A stretch of DNA of 64,000 bases from contig QHTZ01000078.1 in NCBI GenBank assembly GCA_003221005.1, positions 1-64,000 of the forward strand. Direction: 5' to 3'. The DNA comes from Gemmatimonadota bacterium (lineage in GTDB: Bacteria; Gemmatimonadota; Gemmatimonadetes; Gemmatimonadales; GWC2-71-9). Positions 1 to 9,235 of this stretch are shown in pieces. Made by a program: the position numbers and the translations under genes. The notes beneath the pieces are model-generated. The model saw only the letters and a list, made by a program, of their open reading frames with translations, ran no database searches and was not told the origin of the DNA. The number at the start of each line of letters is the position of its first letter. Positions within the stretch are counted from its first letter, which is position 1.

Positions 1-1
1 G

Positions 2-100
2 ATCCGGGCGCGCGACGCCGACATCGACGCGCGGTTCGGGGCGGCCGTGGCGCGAGTGGCACTGGCGCGCGCGGTCGGCGTGGCCCGGAATCTCCACTAA
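2..100 (+). CDS. C-terminal fragment of outer-membrane efflux protein (TolC-like), truncated by window edge
   Basis: Open frame from window start to TAA at 98-100 (IRARDADIDARFGAAVARVALARAVGVARNLH*), directly upstream of HlyD/EmrA and EmrB genes. Confidence 0.5.
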   Translation: MRARDADIDARFGAAVARVALARAVGVARNLH

Positions 101-136
101 CCGGTGACATCTTCAACCAGGAACTGAGCGACAACC

Positions 137-1195
137 ATGGCGACGATCACCAAACCCGAAGCACAGACCAAGACGGACCCCGGATTCCGGCGCGAGGCAG
201 CCGCCGCACCCGATGCCCTGACCGCCGCGGCACCGCGGCCGGGGGGCCGCCGGCGCATCGCGTTCGCCGTCATGGGGGTCGCCCTGGTGAGCCTGCTCGC
301 GGTGGGCGCGCGGCGCTGGCTGTTCAGCCGGACCCACGTCTCGACCGACGACGCCCAGGTGGACGGCCACATCATTCCGATCCTCCCCAAGGTGGGGGGG
401 TTCGTCACCGCGGTGCGCGTCGACGAGAACCAGCGCGTGAAGGACGGGGACACGCTCGTCGCGCTCGACGACCGGGATTATAGGGTGCGACTGGCCCAGG
501 CGGAGGCCGATCTGGCGGTGGCGCTCGCGGGCGTGAGCAACAAGGCCCGCGTTGGCCAGGCCGAGGCGCAGGTGGAGCAGGCCCAGGCGAACGCGCTCAA
601 GGCGCGCGCCGACCTCGACCGCCTCCGTCCCTTGGCTGAGCAGGACATCGTGAGCAAGCAGCAGCTCGATGCGGCGCAGGCGGGGGCCCGGGCGGCCGAC
701 GCCGCGCTCGCGGCCGCGGAAGCCGCGCTCGTGGGGGCCGACGCGCGCGTCGGTGCGGCGCGCGCCGCCCGCGATCAGGCGGCGCTCAACCTCTCTTATA
801 CTCACATTACCGCGCCCTCGACTGGCATCGTGAGCAAGAAGACAGTGGAGGTCGGCCAGCTGGTGCAACCGGGCCAGCCGCTCATGAGCGTGGTGCCGCT
901 CGAAGACGTCTGGCTCACGGCCAATCTCAAGGAGACGCAGGTCGCGGACGTAAGGCCGGGGGATCCGGTGGACTTCACGGTGGACGCCTATCCCGGTCTC
1001 CATTTCAAAGGGCACGTCGAAAGCCTCTCACCGGCGACCGGTGCCCGGTTCTCGCTGCTGCCGCCCGACAACGCGACGGGGAATTTCACCAAGGTGGTAC
1101 AGCGGCTGCCGGTCCGGTTGCGCCCGGACAAGATCGACCCGGCTCACCCGCTGCGACCGGGCATGAGCGTGGTCGTCACGATCCAGACCAGGTAG
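137..1195 (+). CDS. HlyD/EmrA-family efflux membrane-fusion protein
   Basis: Single N-terminal TM, biotinyl-lipoyl-like and coiled-coil regions (THVSTDDAQVDGHIIPILPKVGGFV), followed by an EmrB-type MFS gene. Confidence 0.9.
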   Translation: MATITKPEAQTKTDPGFRREAAAAPDALTAAAPRPGGRRRIAFAVMGVALVSLLAVGARRWLFSRTHVSTDDAQVDGHIIPILPKVGGFVTAVRVDENQRVKDGDTLVALDDRDYRVRLAQAEADLAVALAGVSNKARVGQAEAQVEQAQANALKARADLDRLRPLAEQDIVSKQQLDAAQAGARAADAALAAAEAALVGADARVGAARAARDQAALNLSYTHITAPSTGIVSKKTVEVGQLVQPGQPLMSVVPLEDVWLTANLKETQVADVRPGDPVDFTVDAYPGLHFKGHVESLSPATGARFSLLPPDNATGNFTKVVQRLPVRLRPDKIDPAHPLRPGMSVVVTIQTR

Positions 1196-1201
1196 GGTCG
1201 C

Positions 1202-2788
1202 ATGGCCACCGCCGCCCTCTCGCTGCCAGCGCTCACTGGGGACGCCGACCGCTACAAGAACCGCTACATCATCGCGATGACGGTCTCGCTCGCGTCGGTG
1301 CTCGAGCTGCTCGACACGAGCATCGTCAACGTGGCGATCCCGCACATGATGGGCAACCTGGGCGCCACGCTCGACGAGATCGCGTGGGTATCCACGGGCT
1401 ACATCGTGGCCAACGTGATCATTTTGCCGATCACCGGCTGGCTCTCCGCCTACTTCGGGCGGCGCCGCTACTTCGCCGGCTCGATCGTGATCTTTGTGAT
1501 CTCGTCGTTCTTCTGCGGCAACGCGCACTCGCTCGCGTCGCTCGTGTTCTGGCGCATCACCCAGGGGCTGGGCGGCGGCGCGCTGCTCTCCACCTCGCAG
1601 GCGATCCTGTACGAGGAGTTCCCGCGCGAGGAATACGGCACGGCGATGGCGATCTTCGGGGTGGGCGTGATGGTGGGGCCGACGCTCGGTCCCACGCTCG
1701 GCGGTTACATCACGGATGCCTTCGGCTGGCCGTGGATCTTCTACATCAATATCCCCATCGGGATGCTGGCGCTCGCGCTGTCGCTCAACTTCATTCAGAA
1801 CTCGCGCTACCAGCAGAAGGCCGAGGCGGTGGACTACGTCGGGCTGCTGCTGCTCGCGGTGGGGATCGGGACGCTCCAGACGATGCTGGAGCGAGGGGAG
1901 CGGCTCGATTGGTTCGAGTCGCGCGAAGTGATGGCCTACGGGTTGATCAGCGCCGTGTCGCTCATCGCGTTCACCTGGCAGGAGTTGACGACGGAGCACC
2001 CGGTGGTCGATCTGCGGATTCTGAAAAGCCGCCAGCTCGCGATCGGGGTCGTGTTCGGGGGCGTGCTCGGGGTCTGTCTCTACGCCACGGTGTTCGTCCT
2101 GCCCGTGTATCTCCAGAACCTCCAGAACTTCACCGCGGAGCAGACCGGGTTCGTGATTCTCCCGGGCGCGCTGGCGAGCGCGTTCACGATGGCGGTGATG
2201 GGGCGGTTCACGGGGCGCTTTGACGGCCGCCTGTCGATCCTCGCGGGGGTGTCGATATTCGCCCTGTCGATGTGGAAGCACGCCCACTTCACGACCCAAA
2301 GCGGAATGGCGGACTTCTTCTGGCCGCTCATCTTCCGCGGTGTGGGGCTCGGCCTGATCTTCGTGCCCCTGACGAACCTGGCGCTCGCCGACCTGCCGAT
2401 GAGCAGGATCCCGAACGGTACGGGGCTCTTCAACCTGATGCGCCAGCTGGGCGGCAGCGTGGGGATCGCGGTGTCGGCGACGCTGGTGCAGCGCTTCCAG
2501 CAGATCCACCGCGCCGATCTGATCGCCAACGTGACGCAGTTCAGCGAGGCCACCCGCGCGCGGCTCGCGGGGATAATGGCGACGCTCCTCGCCAATGGTA
2601 CGCCGCTGCCGCTCGCGGAGTCGAAGGCCCTGCGGGTCCTCGACCTCCAGGTCACTCGCCAGGCCCTGATGCTCTCATTCGAGCAGCTGTTCCTGTTGTT
2701 CGGCGCATGTTTCGTGCTCTCGCTGCCCCTGCTGCTGCTGATGCACAAGAGCAAGGGGATGCCGGGCGGCGGCGCGGCGGCTCACTGA
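1202..2788 (+). CDS. DHA2-family MFS drug efflux transporter (EmrB/QacA type)
   Basis: LLDTSIVNVAIPHMMGNLGATLDEIAWVSTGYIVANVI motif, about 14 TMs. Confidence 0.92.
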   Translation: MATAALSLPALTGDADRYKNRYIIAMTVSLASVLELLDTSIVNVAIPHMMGNLGATLDEIAWVSTGYIVANVIILPITGWLSAYFGRRRYFAGSIVIFVISSFFCGNAHSLASLVFWRITQGLGGGALLSTSQAILYEEFPREEYGTAMAIFGVGVMVGPTLGPTLGGYITDAFGWPWIFYINIPIGMLALALSLNFIQNSRYQQKAEAVDYVGLLLLAVGIGTLQTMLERGERLDWFESREVMAYGLISAVSLIAFTWQELTTEHPVVDLRILKSRQLAIGVVFGGVLGVCLYATVFVLPVYLQNLQNFTAEQTGFVILPGALASAFTMAVMGRFTGRFDGRLSILAGVSIFALSMWKHAHFTTQSGMADFFWPLIFRGVGLGLIFVPLTNLALADLPMSRIPNGTGLFNLMRQLGGSVGIAVSATLVQRFQQIHRADLIANVTQFSEATRARLAGIMATLLANGTPLPLAESKALRVLDLQVTRQALMLSFEQLFLLFGACFVLSLPLLLLMHKSKGMPGGGAAAH

Positions 2789-2802
2789 CCTCACCACCGA
2801 GC

Positions 2803-3588
2803 ATGACCGGCACCGCTCTGATCACCGGCGCGTCGAGCGGGATCGGGCTCGAGCTCGCGAAGCTGTTCGCGCGCGACGGTCACGATCTCGTGCTGGTCGC
2901 CCGGCGCGCTGAGCGGCTCGAAGAACTGGGGGCCGAGCTGGCACAGCGGCACGGAATCCGCTACCACGCGATTGCCCTCGATCTCGCGGATGCGGACGCA
3001 CCGGCGGAGATCGTGCGGCGGCTCGACCACGCGGCGCTCGGCGTGGACGTGCTCGTCAACAATGCCGGCTTCGGGGCGGTCGGCCCGTTCGCGAGCGCCG
3101 ATCCCGACAGCGCGTTCCGCATGATCCGCGTCAACGTCGAGGCGCTCACCCGGCTCACGCGCCTGCTGCTTCCCCGCATGCTGGCGCGACGCCGCGGGCG
3201 GATCCTGAACGTCGCGTCCACGGCGGGCTTCGTTCCCGGGCCGCTGATGTCCGTCTACTATGCGACCAAGGCGTACGTCATCTCCTTCTCGGAGGCGCTG
3301 GCCGAGGAGCTCCGCGGCTCCGGCGTGAGCGTCACAGTTCTTTGCCCGGGTCCCACGCGAACGGAGTTCCAGGCGGTTGCGCAGATGGAGACCACGCGGC
3401 TGTTTCGAATGCCTGGCGTGATGGACGCGGGCGATGTCGCGCGGGCTGGGTATCGCGGTCTGATGCGGGGGAAGCGCATGGTGGTGCCCGGCCTGCTGAA
3501 CCGCGCGCTGCCGCTCGTGGTCCGACTCTCGCCCCGCTGGATGGTGACGCGGGTGTCGCGGTTCCTGCAGGAGAAGGTGCGGCGCTAG
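2803..3588 (+). CDS. SDR-family NAD(P)-dependent oxidoreductase
   Basis: TGASSGIG, NNAG, YYATKAY motifs; ATG at 2803 (the tracked ORF extends further upstream). Confidence 0.9.
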   Translation: MTGTALITGASSGIGLELAKLFARDGHDLVLVARRAERLEELGAELAQRHGIRYHAIALDLADADAPAEIVRRLDHAALGVDVLVNNAGFGAVGPFASADPDSAFRMIRVNVEALTRLTRLLLPRMLARRRGRILNVASTAGFVPGPLMSVYYATKAYVISFSEALAEELRGSGVSVTVLCPGPTRTEFQAVAQMETTRLFRMPGVMDAGDVARAGYRGLMRGKRMVVPGLLNRALPLVVRLSPRWMVTRVSRFLQEKVRR

Positions 3589-4829
3589 AGCACCTCCGCC
3601 ATCGCTGCCGTCACCAGCAGCGCGCGCAGCACTCCCAACGGCCCGTCCGAGTTCTCGTACCACTCCGTCGTGAGGTGGGCGTCGCCGGCGCGGCCCCCCG
3701 CACCCAGGGCGATAGCGGGCACGCCAAGAGCGATCGCGACGTTGGCGTCGGTGGAGGCGGCGGCGAGCTCGGCGTCGCGGCCCAGCGCGCGGTTGGCGGC
3801 GAGGGCGACCTGGACGAGCGGGTGGGTGCGGGGTGTGGTCCCGGACGGGCGGTCGCCCACGAGCTGAACCTCGAGCCTGAGGCGCGGCGTCCCCGTCGTG
3901 CGGCGCCGGTTCTCGTCGTCCGCCGCCCGGTCGAGCGCCGCCCGCACCGTCACGTCGAGCTGCGCAAGCGCCTTCGGGTCCTCGCTGCGCAGGTCGAGGT
4001 CGAGCCATGCCTCCTGCGGAATCGAGTTCAGGCCCGTCCCGCCCCCCAGGCGCACGACCGCGCACGTGGTGCGGGGCTCCGCAGCGACCGGGAGGTCGGC
4101 GAGGAGCGCGGCCGCCCGCCCCACGGCGTTCGCGGGGTTGGCGACGCCGAACGCGGCCCAGGAGTGCCCCCCCGGTCCCCGGAAGGTGACGTGGTAGCGG
4201 CGCGAGCCCAGGGCGCGGTGCACGATGCGCTCGAGCCCCGCGCCGTCGAGCGCGATGAAGGCGGCGGGGACGAAAGGTAGGGGCACGGCATGCCGTGCCC
4301 CTACGTCCTTCTTGCCATCGAACAGGTATTTCGCGCCGCGCAGGTCGCCCGAGCCCTCCTCGCCCACCGTCGCGGCGAACAGGATGGGGCGGGCCGTCGC
4401 CACGCGAGTTCGCACCAGCGCTTCGGCGACGGCGATGAGGGCGGCGAGCCCGCGCGCGTTGTCCGAGATCCCGGGGCCCTCGAGGCGCTCACCGCGGCGC
4501 TCCACCCCCACCTGCACATCCGGCCCGAAGACGGTATCCAAGTGGGCGGCCAGTACCACCGGCGCCGGCCCGTTCCCGGTCCCGCGTCCCTCCTCCCCCC
4601 GGAACCACCCGCGCACGTTCCCGACCTCGTCGATGAGGACGTCGCGCAGGCCCACTTCCCGGAACAACTCCGCTGTGCGAGCGGCACGCTGCGTCTCGGC
4701 ACCGGTGGGAGCCGGGACCGCCGACAGCGCGGCCTGGCGGGCGAGGGTCACCTCGTCGGTGCGCTCGATGTGATGGCGCGCGGCGCGCACGCGCTCGTGT
4801 CCCAGCAGCCTCGCGATCAGCTCGTTCAT
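3585..4829 (-). CDS. M20/M28-family metallopeptidase
   Basis: LAAHLDTVFG, GISDNARGLAAL, GEEGSGDLRG; contains two repeat-derived insertions (see findings). Confidence 0.85.
   Translation of the reverse strand: MNELIARLLGHERVRAARHHIERTDEVTLARQAALSAVPAPTGAETQRAARTAELFREVGLRDVLIDEVGNVRGWFRGEEGRGTGNGPAPVVLAAHLDTVFGPDVQVGVERRGERLEGPGISDNARGLAALIAVAEALVRTRVATARPILFAATVGEEGSGDLRGAKYLFDGKKDVGARHAVPLPFVPAAFIALDGAGLERIVHRALGSRRYHVTFRGPGGHSWAAFGVANPANAVGRAAALLADLPVAAEPRTTCAVVRLGGGTGLNSIPQEAWLDLDLRSEDPKALAQLDVTVRAALDRAADDENRRRTTGTPRLRLEVQLVGDRPSGTTPRTHPLVQVALAANRALGRDAELAAASTDANVAIALGVPAIALGAGGRAGDAHLTTEWYENSDGPLGVLRALLVTAAMAEVL
4277..4304. repeat. 28-bp perfect palindrome inside M20 peptidase CDS
   Basis: GTAGGGGCACGGCATGCCGTGCCCCTAC is identical to its reverse complement. 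Confidence 0.97.
4570..4597. repeat. Four-heptamer module inside M20 peptidase CDS
   Basis: Minus strand GGGAGGA-GGGACGC-GGGACCG-GGAACGG; encodes in-frame GEEGRGTGNG. Confidence 0.85.
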
Positions 4830-4882
4830 CGTTACGGAGAAGGTCGCTTGACCCCCGCGCGGCGGCAAGCGACACTAGTCCA

Positions 4883-6115
4883 ATGGACGAGCGCGAGTTG
4901 ATCTATGACTGGAACCGGGCGGCGAGTGCCCTTGACTGGTCGCGGGCCCGAGTGGACCTGAACGACGAGACCCTCCGCGACGGCCTGCAGTCGCCCTCGG
5001 TACGGGACCCCTCCCTCGAGGTCAAGCGGCGCCTGCTGCACCTCATGGCAGACCTCGGCATCGCGGCCGCCGACCTGGGCCTGCCCGGGGCGGGGCCGAG
5101 GATCGTGGAGCAGGTCCGTGCGCTGGCGCGGGAGATCCGGGACCAGAAGCTCGCCATCGCGCCTAACTGCGCCGCCCGCACCGTGGTGGCGGACGTGGAG
5201 CCGATCGTCCGGATCGCCGACGAGCTGGGAATCCGGATCGAGGCCGCCACCTTCATCGGGTCCTCCCCCATCCGGCAGTACGCTGAGGACTGGACCCTCG
5301 ACCGCATCCTCGCCTCCACCGAGGAGGCGGTGACCTACGCCGTGCAGCACGGGCTCCCCGTCATGTACGTCACCGAGGACACCACCCGGGCCCGCCCGGA
5401 GACGCTCAAAGCGCTGTACCGCACGGCAATCGACTGCGGCGCGGGGCGGATCTGCATCGCCGACACGGTCGGCCACGCGACGCCGGACGGCGTCAAAGCG
5501 TTGGTGAAATTCGTTAAAGAAGACATCGTGAAAGGAAACGACGTCAAAGTCGACTGGCACGGGCATCGGGACCGGGGGATGGGTCTGATCAACTGTCTCG
5601 CGGCGATCGAGGCCGGGGTGGACCGGGTGCACGCGACCGCGCTCGGCGTGGGGGAGCGGGTCGGGAACGCCGAGATGGACCTGTTGCTGGTGAATCTCAA
5701 CCTGCTGGGCGCGCACCGGCGGGATCTGTCGAAGCTCCCCGAGTACTGTCGCCTCGTGGCGGACGCGGTTGGCATGCCGATCCCCGCCAACTACCCGGTG
5801 CTCGGCGCCGATGCGTTTCGCACCGGCACCGGCGTCCACGCGGCGGCGATCATCAAGGCCAAGAAGAAGGGTCACGACTGGCTGGCGAACCGCGTCTACA
5901 GCTCGGTGCCCGCGGAGGAGTTCGGGCTCGCGCAGAAGATCGAAATCTCACCCGTGTCCGGGCTCTCCAACGTGAAGTACTGGCTCGAGACGCACGGGTA
6001 CGACGCGGATGACGAAGCGACGTGTGCGGCCCTGTTCGACGCCGCCAAGCGCGCCGACCGGGTCCTGACCGACGAGGAGTGCCATCGGCTGCTGAAACAG
6101 GTCGCATGGCCGTAG
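4883..6115 (+). CDS. 2-isopropylmalate synthase/homocitrate synthase family protein (HMGL-like)
   Basis: LNDETLRDGLQSPS and DWHGHRDRGMGLINCLAAIEAG motifs. Confidence 0.85.
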   Translation: MDERELIYDWNRAASALDWSRARVDLNDETLRDGLQSPSVRDPSLEVKRRLLHLMADLGIAAADLGLPGAGPRIVEQVRALAREIRDQKLAIAPNCAARTVVADVEPIVRIADELGIRIEAATFIGSSPIRQYAEDWTLDRILASTEEAVTYAVQHGLPVMYVTEDTTRARPETLKALYRTAIDCGAGRICIADTVGHATPDGVKALVKFVKEDIVKGNDVKVDWHGHRDRGMGLINCLAAIEAGVDRVHATALGVGERVGNAEMDLLLVNLNLLGAHRRDLSKLPEYCRLVADAVGMPIPANYPVLGADAFRTGTGVHAAAIIKAKKKGHDWLANRVYSSVPAEEFGLAQKIEISPVSGLSNVKYWLETHGYDADDEATCAALFDAAKRADRVLTDEECHRLLKQVAWP

Positions 6116-7725
6116 GGCAATTCCGGGAGGTCGAGCGCTCGTATTTCGATCTCCGTTGGCATCTCGACCCCGTCGCCGCGACACAGGCTGGCGTGACCGC
6201 GCACGACGACCGCTTCGGGCGTTTCAGCCCCGCCGCCCTCGCGCCGCACCTCGCGGCGCTCAAGTCTATCTCGGCCGCCCTCGAGGAAGCCGCGGTTCCC
6301 AGCCTCGACGATGAGATCGACCGCACGGCGCTCCTGAACGACATCCGCGTGACGGTGCGACGCCTGGAGCGTGAGCGCCCCCAGGCGAAGAACCCGGGCT
6401 TCTGGCTGTCGCACCTCCTCGGGGGTCTGCATTTCCTGATGCTGCGCCGCGACCGCACGGCGGCGGAGCAAGCACGCGCCGTGGCCAGTAGGCTCGAGGA
6501 CCTGCCGGCGTTTCTGGAGGACGCGCGCACCACGCTCGTCGAGCCGGTGCGGGTGTTCGTCGCGACCGCGTTGCAGGTGATCGAAGGGGGGCTCGACCTC
6601 GTGAAACAGGTCGCGGCGACCGTGGCGGAGCGAGCTCCCGAGCAGGCGGAGCGCCTCGCCGCCGCGACCGACGCGGCCGTAGCCGCCCTCGGCGCTTTCA
6701 CCCGGGACCTGTGGCGGTGGCTCGAGACGGCCTCAGACCACTTCGCCCTGGGAGAGGACGACTTCAACTTCCGGCTCCATTACGAGCACGTGCTGCGCGA
6801 CACGGCGCCCGAGCTGTGGCGCTACGGGCTCCATCTCAAGGAGGAGGTCGAAGCAGACCTCGCGGCGCGCGCCCGGCGGCTGGACGGCCGCGGCCGATGG
6901 CACGATGTCGTGGACCGGTTGCGGGCGGAGCACCCCACGGAAGAGACGCTGGTGGATGCATACGCGCGCGAGATGACGCGCGCGCGCGACTTCGTGGGGC
7001 AGCGCGGTCTCGCGGCCCTGCCCGCGGCGCCGCTCGACGTGGTGCAGACGCCCGCTTTCATGCGGCCCGTGATTCCCTTCGCCGCGTACGACAGCCCGGG
7101 AGCATATTCGACCGACCGCACCGGGTGGTTCTACGTGACCGTCCCGGACGCGCGGCTTCCCGCCGAGCAGCGGGAGCGCATCCTGCGGGACCATTGCCGC
7201 TTCGAGCTTGCGGCCACGGCGCTGCACGAGGGCTACCCCGGCCACCACCTCCAGCTGGTCCACGCCCAGGCCCAGCCCTCACACGTCCGCAAGAACATCT
7301 GGACGCCTCTCACCGTCGAGGGATGGGCGCTGTACTGCGAGGACATGATGGGGGAGGAAGGGTTCTATGCGTCCGAGGAGGAGCTCCTATTCCAGCGCGT
7401 CCACCTGCTGTGGCGCGCGATGCGGATCCTGCTCGACGTAGGTCTGCATACCCGGGGGATGACGTTCCACCAGGCGGTGACGCAGCTCGTCGAGCAGCTG
7501 CACGTGGACCCCGCCAACGCCGAGGCCGAAGTGCGCCGCTACTGCGCGGAGCCCGCCTACCCGCTGTGCTACGCGGTCGGCCGGCGCGAGCTGCTCAAGC
7601 TGCGTGACGACTACCGGGCGTCCAGCGGCGGCGACTTTACGCTGCGGCGCTTCCACGACGCGATTCTCCAGTACGGCGGCCTCCCCGTCACGCTGATTCG
7701 CTGGGGCCTGGGCCTGAATGAATAG
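6106..7725 (+). CDS. DUF885 family (M32-like peptidase fold) protein
   Basis: HEGYPGHHLQ motif, typical DUF885 architecture; ATG 6106 overlaps the upstream stop. Confidence 0.85.
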   Translation: MAVGQFREVERSYFDLRWHLDPVAATQAGVTAHDDRFGRFSPAALAPHLAALKSISAALEEAAVPSLDDEIDRTALLNDIRVTVRRLERERPQAKNPGFWLSHLLGGLHFLMLRRDRTAAEQARAVASRLEDLPAFLEDARTTLVEPVRVFVATALQVIEGGLDLVKQVAATVAERAPEQAERLAAATDAAVAALGAFTRDLWRWLETASDHFALGEDDFNFRLHYEHVLRDTAPELWRYGLHLKEEVEADLAARARRLDGRGRWHDVVDRLRAEHPTEETLVDAYAREMTRARDFVGQRGLAALPAAPLDVVQTPAFMRPVIPFAAYDSPGAYSTDRTGWFYVTVPDARLPAEQRERILRDHCRFELAATALHEGYPGHHLQLVHAQAQPSHVRKNIWTPLTVEGWALYCEDMMGEEGFYASEEELLFQRVHLLWRAMRILLDVGLHTRGMTFHQAVTQLVEQLHVDPANAEAEVRRYCAEPAYPLCYAVGRRELLKLRDDYRASSGGDFTLRRFHDAILQYGGLPVTLIRWGLGLNE

Positions 7726-8923
7726 CGCGGCAGCGCCCGCACGCCCCGGGCTGCCGCGCGCCGTCAAGTTGTTCGGGTTGGTCTCCCTCCTGAACGATTT
7801 TGCGAGTGAGATGATCTACCCCTTGCTTCCCGCCTTCGTGACCGGGGTGCTCGGCGCGGGAGCCGGGGCGCTAGGCGCGCTCGACGGGGCGGCGGAGTTC
7901 GCGGCGGCGGGCGTGAAGTGGGGCGCGGGCCGCCTCGCCGACCGGCCGGCGCGCCGGGGCCGCTTGGTGGTGCTGGGCTACGCGATGGCGGTGCTCGTTC
8001 GCCCAGTCATCTCGCTCGCGGGGGCGGCCTGGCAGGTGATCGGACTCCGGGTCGTGGACCGGCTCGGCAAGGGGCTCCGCACGCCGCCGCGCGACGCCCT
8101 GATCGCGGACGCGACGCCCGCCGCGCTCCGGGGCCGCGCGTTCGGGCTGCAGCGCGGGCTCGACCACGCAGGCGCGGTGCTCGGGCCGCTGGTGGCCTGG
8201 TGGCTGCTGGCGCACCGCGGTGCGAACCTGCGGACGGTGATAGCGGCGAGCCTGGTGCCGGGAATCGTAGTGCTGGTGCTGGCCATCTGGGCGGTAAGGG
8301 ACGGTAAGGGGCGGTACGGGGCGGGAGGCGCTGGTCCGCAGGGCGGCCCCTTACCGCCTCCTACCGCCTCTGCCCGCCCCTTACCGCCCGCACTCCTCGC
8401 CATCTCCTTCTTCTATCTCCTCCGCATGCCCGAGACCCTCATCATCCTGCGGTCGCAGCAGCTCGGCGTCGCGGTGGCGGTGGTGCCGCTGTTGTGGGCC
8501 GCGGTGCACGTCGTGAAATCCTCCACGAGCTTCGCGGGTGGTGGGTGGAGCGATCGCTTCGGCCCCGAGCGGACGATGTGGATCGGGTGGGTGTGCTACG
8601 CCGCGCTTGCGGCGGCGATGGCCGCCGCGTCCACCGCGCTCCAGGCGTGGCTGTTGTTTCTGGCGTTGGGCGTCGTGGCGGGACTCACTGAGAGCCCGGA
8701 ACGGGCTCTCGTCGCGCAGTTGGCCGGCGACCGACAGGGGAGCGGCTTCGGCGTGTATCACGGCGTGACGGGACTGGCCGCGCTCGCGGGCGGTGTGGCC
8801 TTGGGTTTGGTGTTTCAGGCGGGCGGCGGCCCGCGTGCCTTCATCGTGAGCGCCGCGCTCGGCGGCTTGCTGGCGGTGATGAGCGCGGCTTCCTACCTGC
8901 GTCGCACAGGGGAGGCCATGTGA
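7718..8923 (+). CDS. MFS transporter
   Basis: FGLVSLLNDFASEMIYPLLPAF, DRLGKGLRTPPRDALIAD; central loop contains a repeat insertion. Confidence 0.88.
   Translation: MNSAAAPARPGLPRAVKLFGLVSLLNDFASEMIYPLLPAFVTGVLGAGAGALGALDGAAEFAAAGVKWGAGRLADRPARRGRLVVLGYAMAVLVRPVISLAGAAWQVIGLRVVDRLGKGLRTPPRDALIADATPAALRGRAFGLQRGLDHAGAVLGPLVAWWLLAHRGANLRTVIAASLVPGIVVLVLAIWAVRDGKGRYGAGGAGPQGGPLPPPTASARPLPPALLAISFFYLLRMPETLIILRSQQLGVAVAVVPLLWAAVHVVKSSTSFAGGGWSDRFGPERTMWIGWVCYAALAAAMAAASTALQAWLLFLALGVVAGLTESPERALVAQLAGDRQGSGFGVYHGVTGLAALAGGVALGLVFQAGGGPRAFIVSAALGGLLAVMSAASYLRRTGEAM
8293..8390. repeat. Inverted pair of 10-mer tandem arrays inside MFS CDS
   Basis: Left GGTAAGGGAC/GGTAAGGGGC/GGTACGGGGC; right TTACCGCCTC/CTACCGCCTC/TGCCCGCCCC/TTACCGCCCG. 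Confidence 0.85.
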
Positions 8924-9024
8924 GAGTCGCTGCGGCGCCGCCAGTAGTCGTCGTCAGATTCGGCTTCGAGGTCGAACTCGACCAGGGCGTAAACCATGAC
9001 AGCCAGGCTCCACACGAGCAGCAC
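8893..9024 (-). CDS. Putative 43-aa single-TM small protein (GTG start)
   Basis: Reading: (V)LLVWSLAVMVYALVEFDLEAESDDDYWRRRSDSHMASPVRRR*; hydrophobic N-terminus, acidic patch, basic tail; overlaps 3' end of MFS gene. Confidence 0.3.
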   Translation of the reverse strand: MLLVWSLAVMVYALVEFDLEAESDDDYWRRRSDSHMASPVRRR

Positions 9025-9144
9025 GACCGCCCAGGCTGACGAATGTTGCGGCCTTGCGGGGCGATGCGGTAAGGTATGCTCGGCGTCGGGCCGTTATCAA
9101 TTCTCCGCGATAGGGTATATCCTTTCTCTCGACCTTAGTCGTGG

Positions 9145-9226
9145 CCCGTGCCCTGAAGGGCCGGCTCGGCGCGTCGTGCGTCCTTAAGGACGCGCATCAT
9201 GCCGAGCCGGCGTTTCAACGCACGGG
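9145..9226. repeat. Large imperfect palindrome between convergent genes
   Basis: CCCGTGC...GCCGGCTCGGC...GTCCTTAAGGAC...GCCGAGCCGGC...GCACGGG nested arms. Confidence 0.85.
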
Positions 9227-9235
9227 TCGGACGGG

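Noticed and set aside
1028-2509. Long antisense ORF (493 aa) opposite the EmrB gene, and many similar shadow ORFs
   Set aside because: Arg/His/Gly/Pro-rich composition typical of high-GC shadow frames; the sense frame has clear family motifs.
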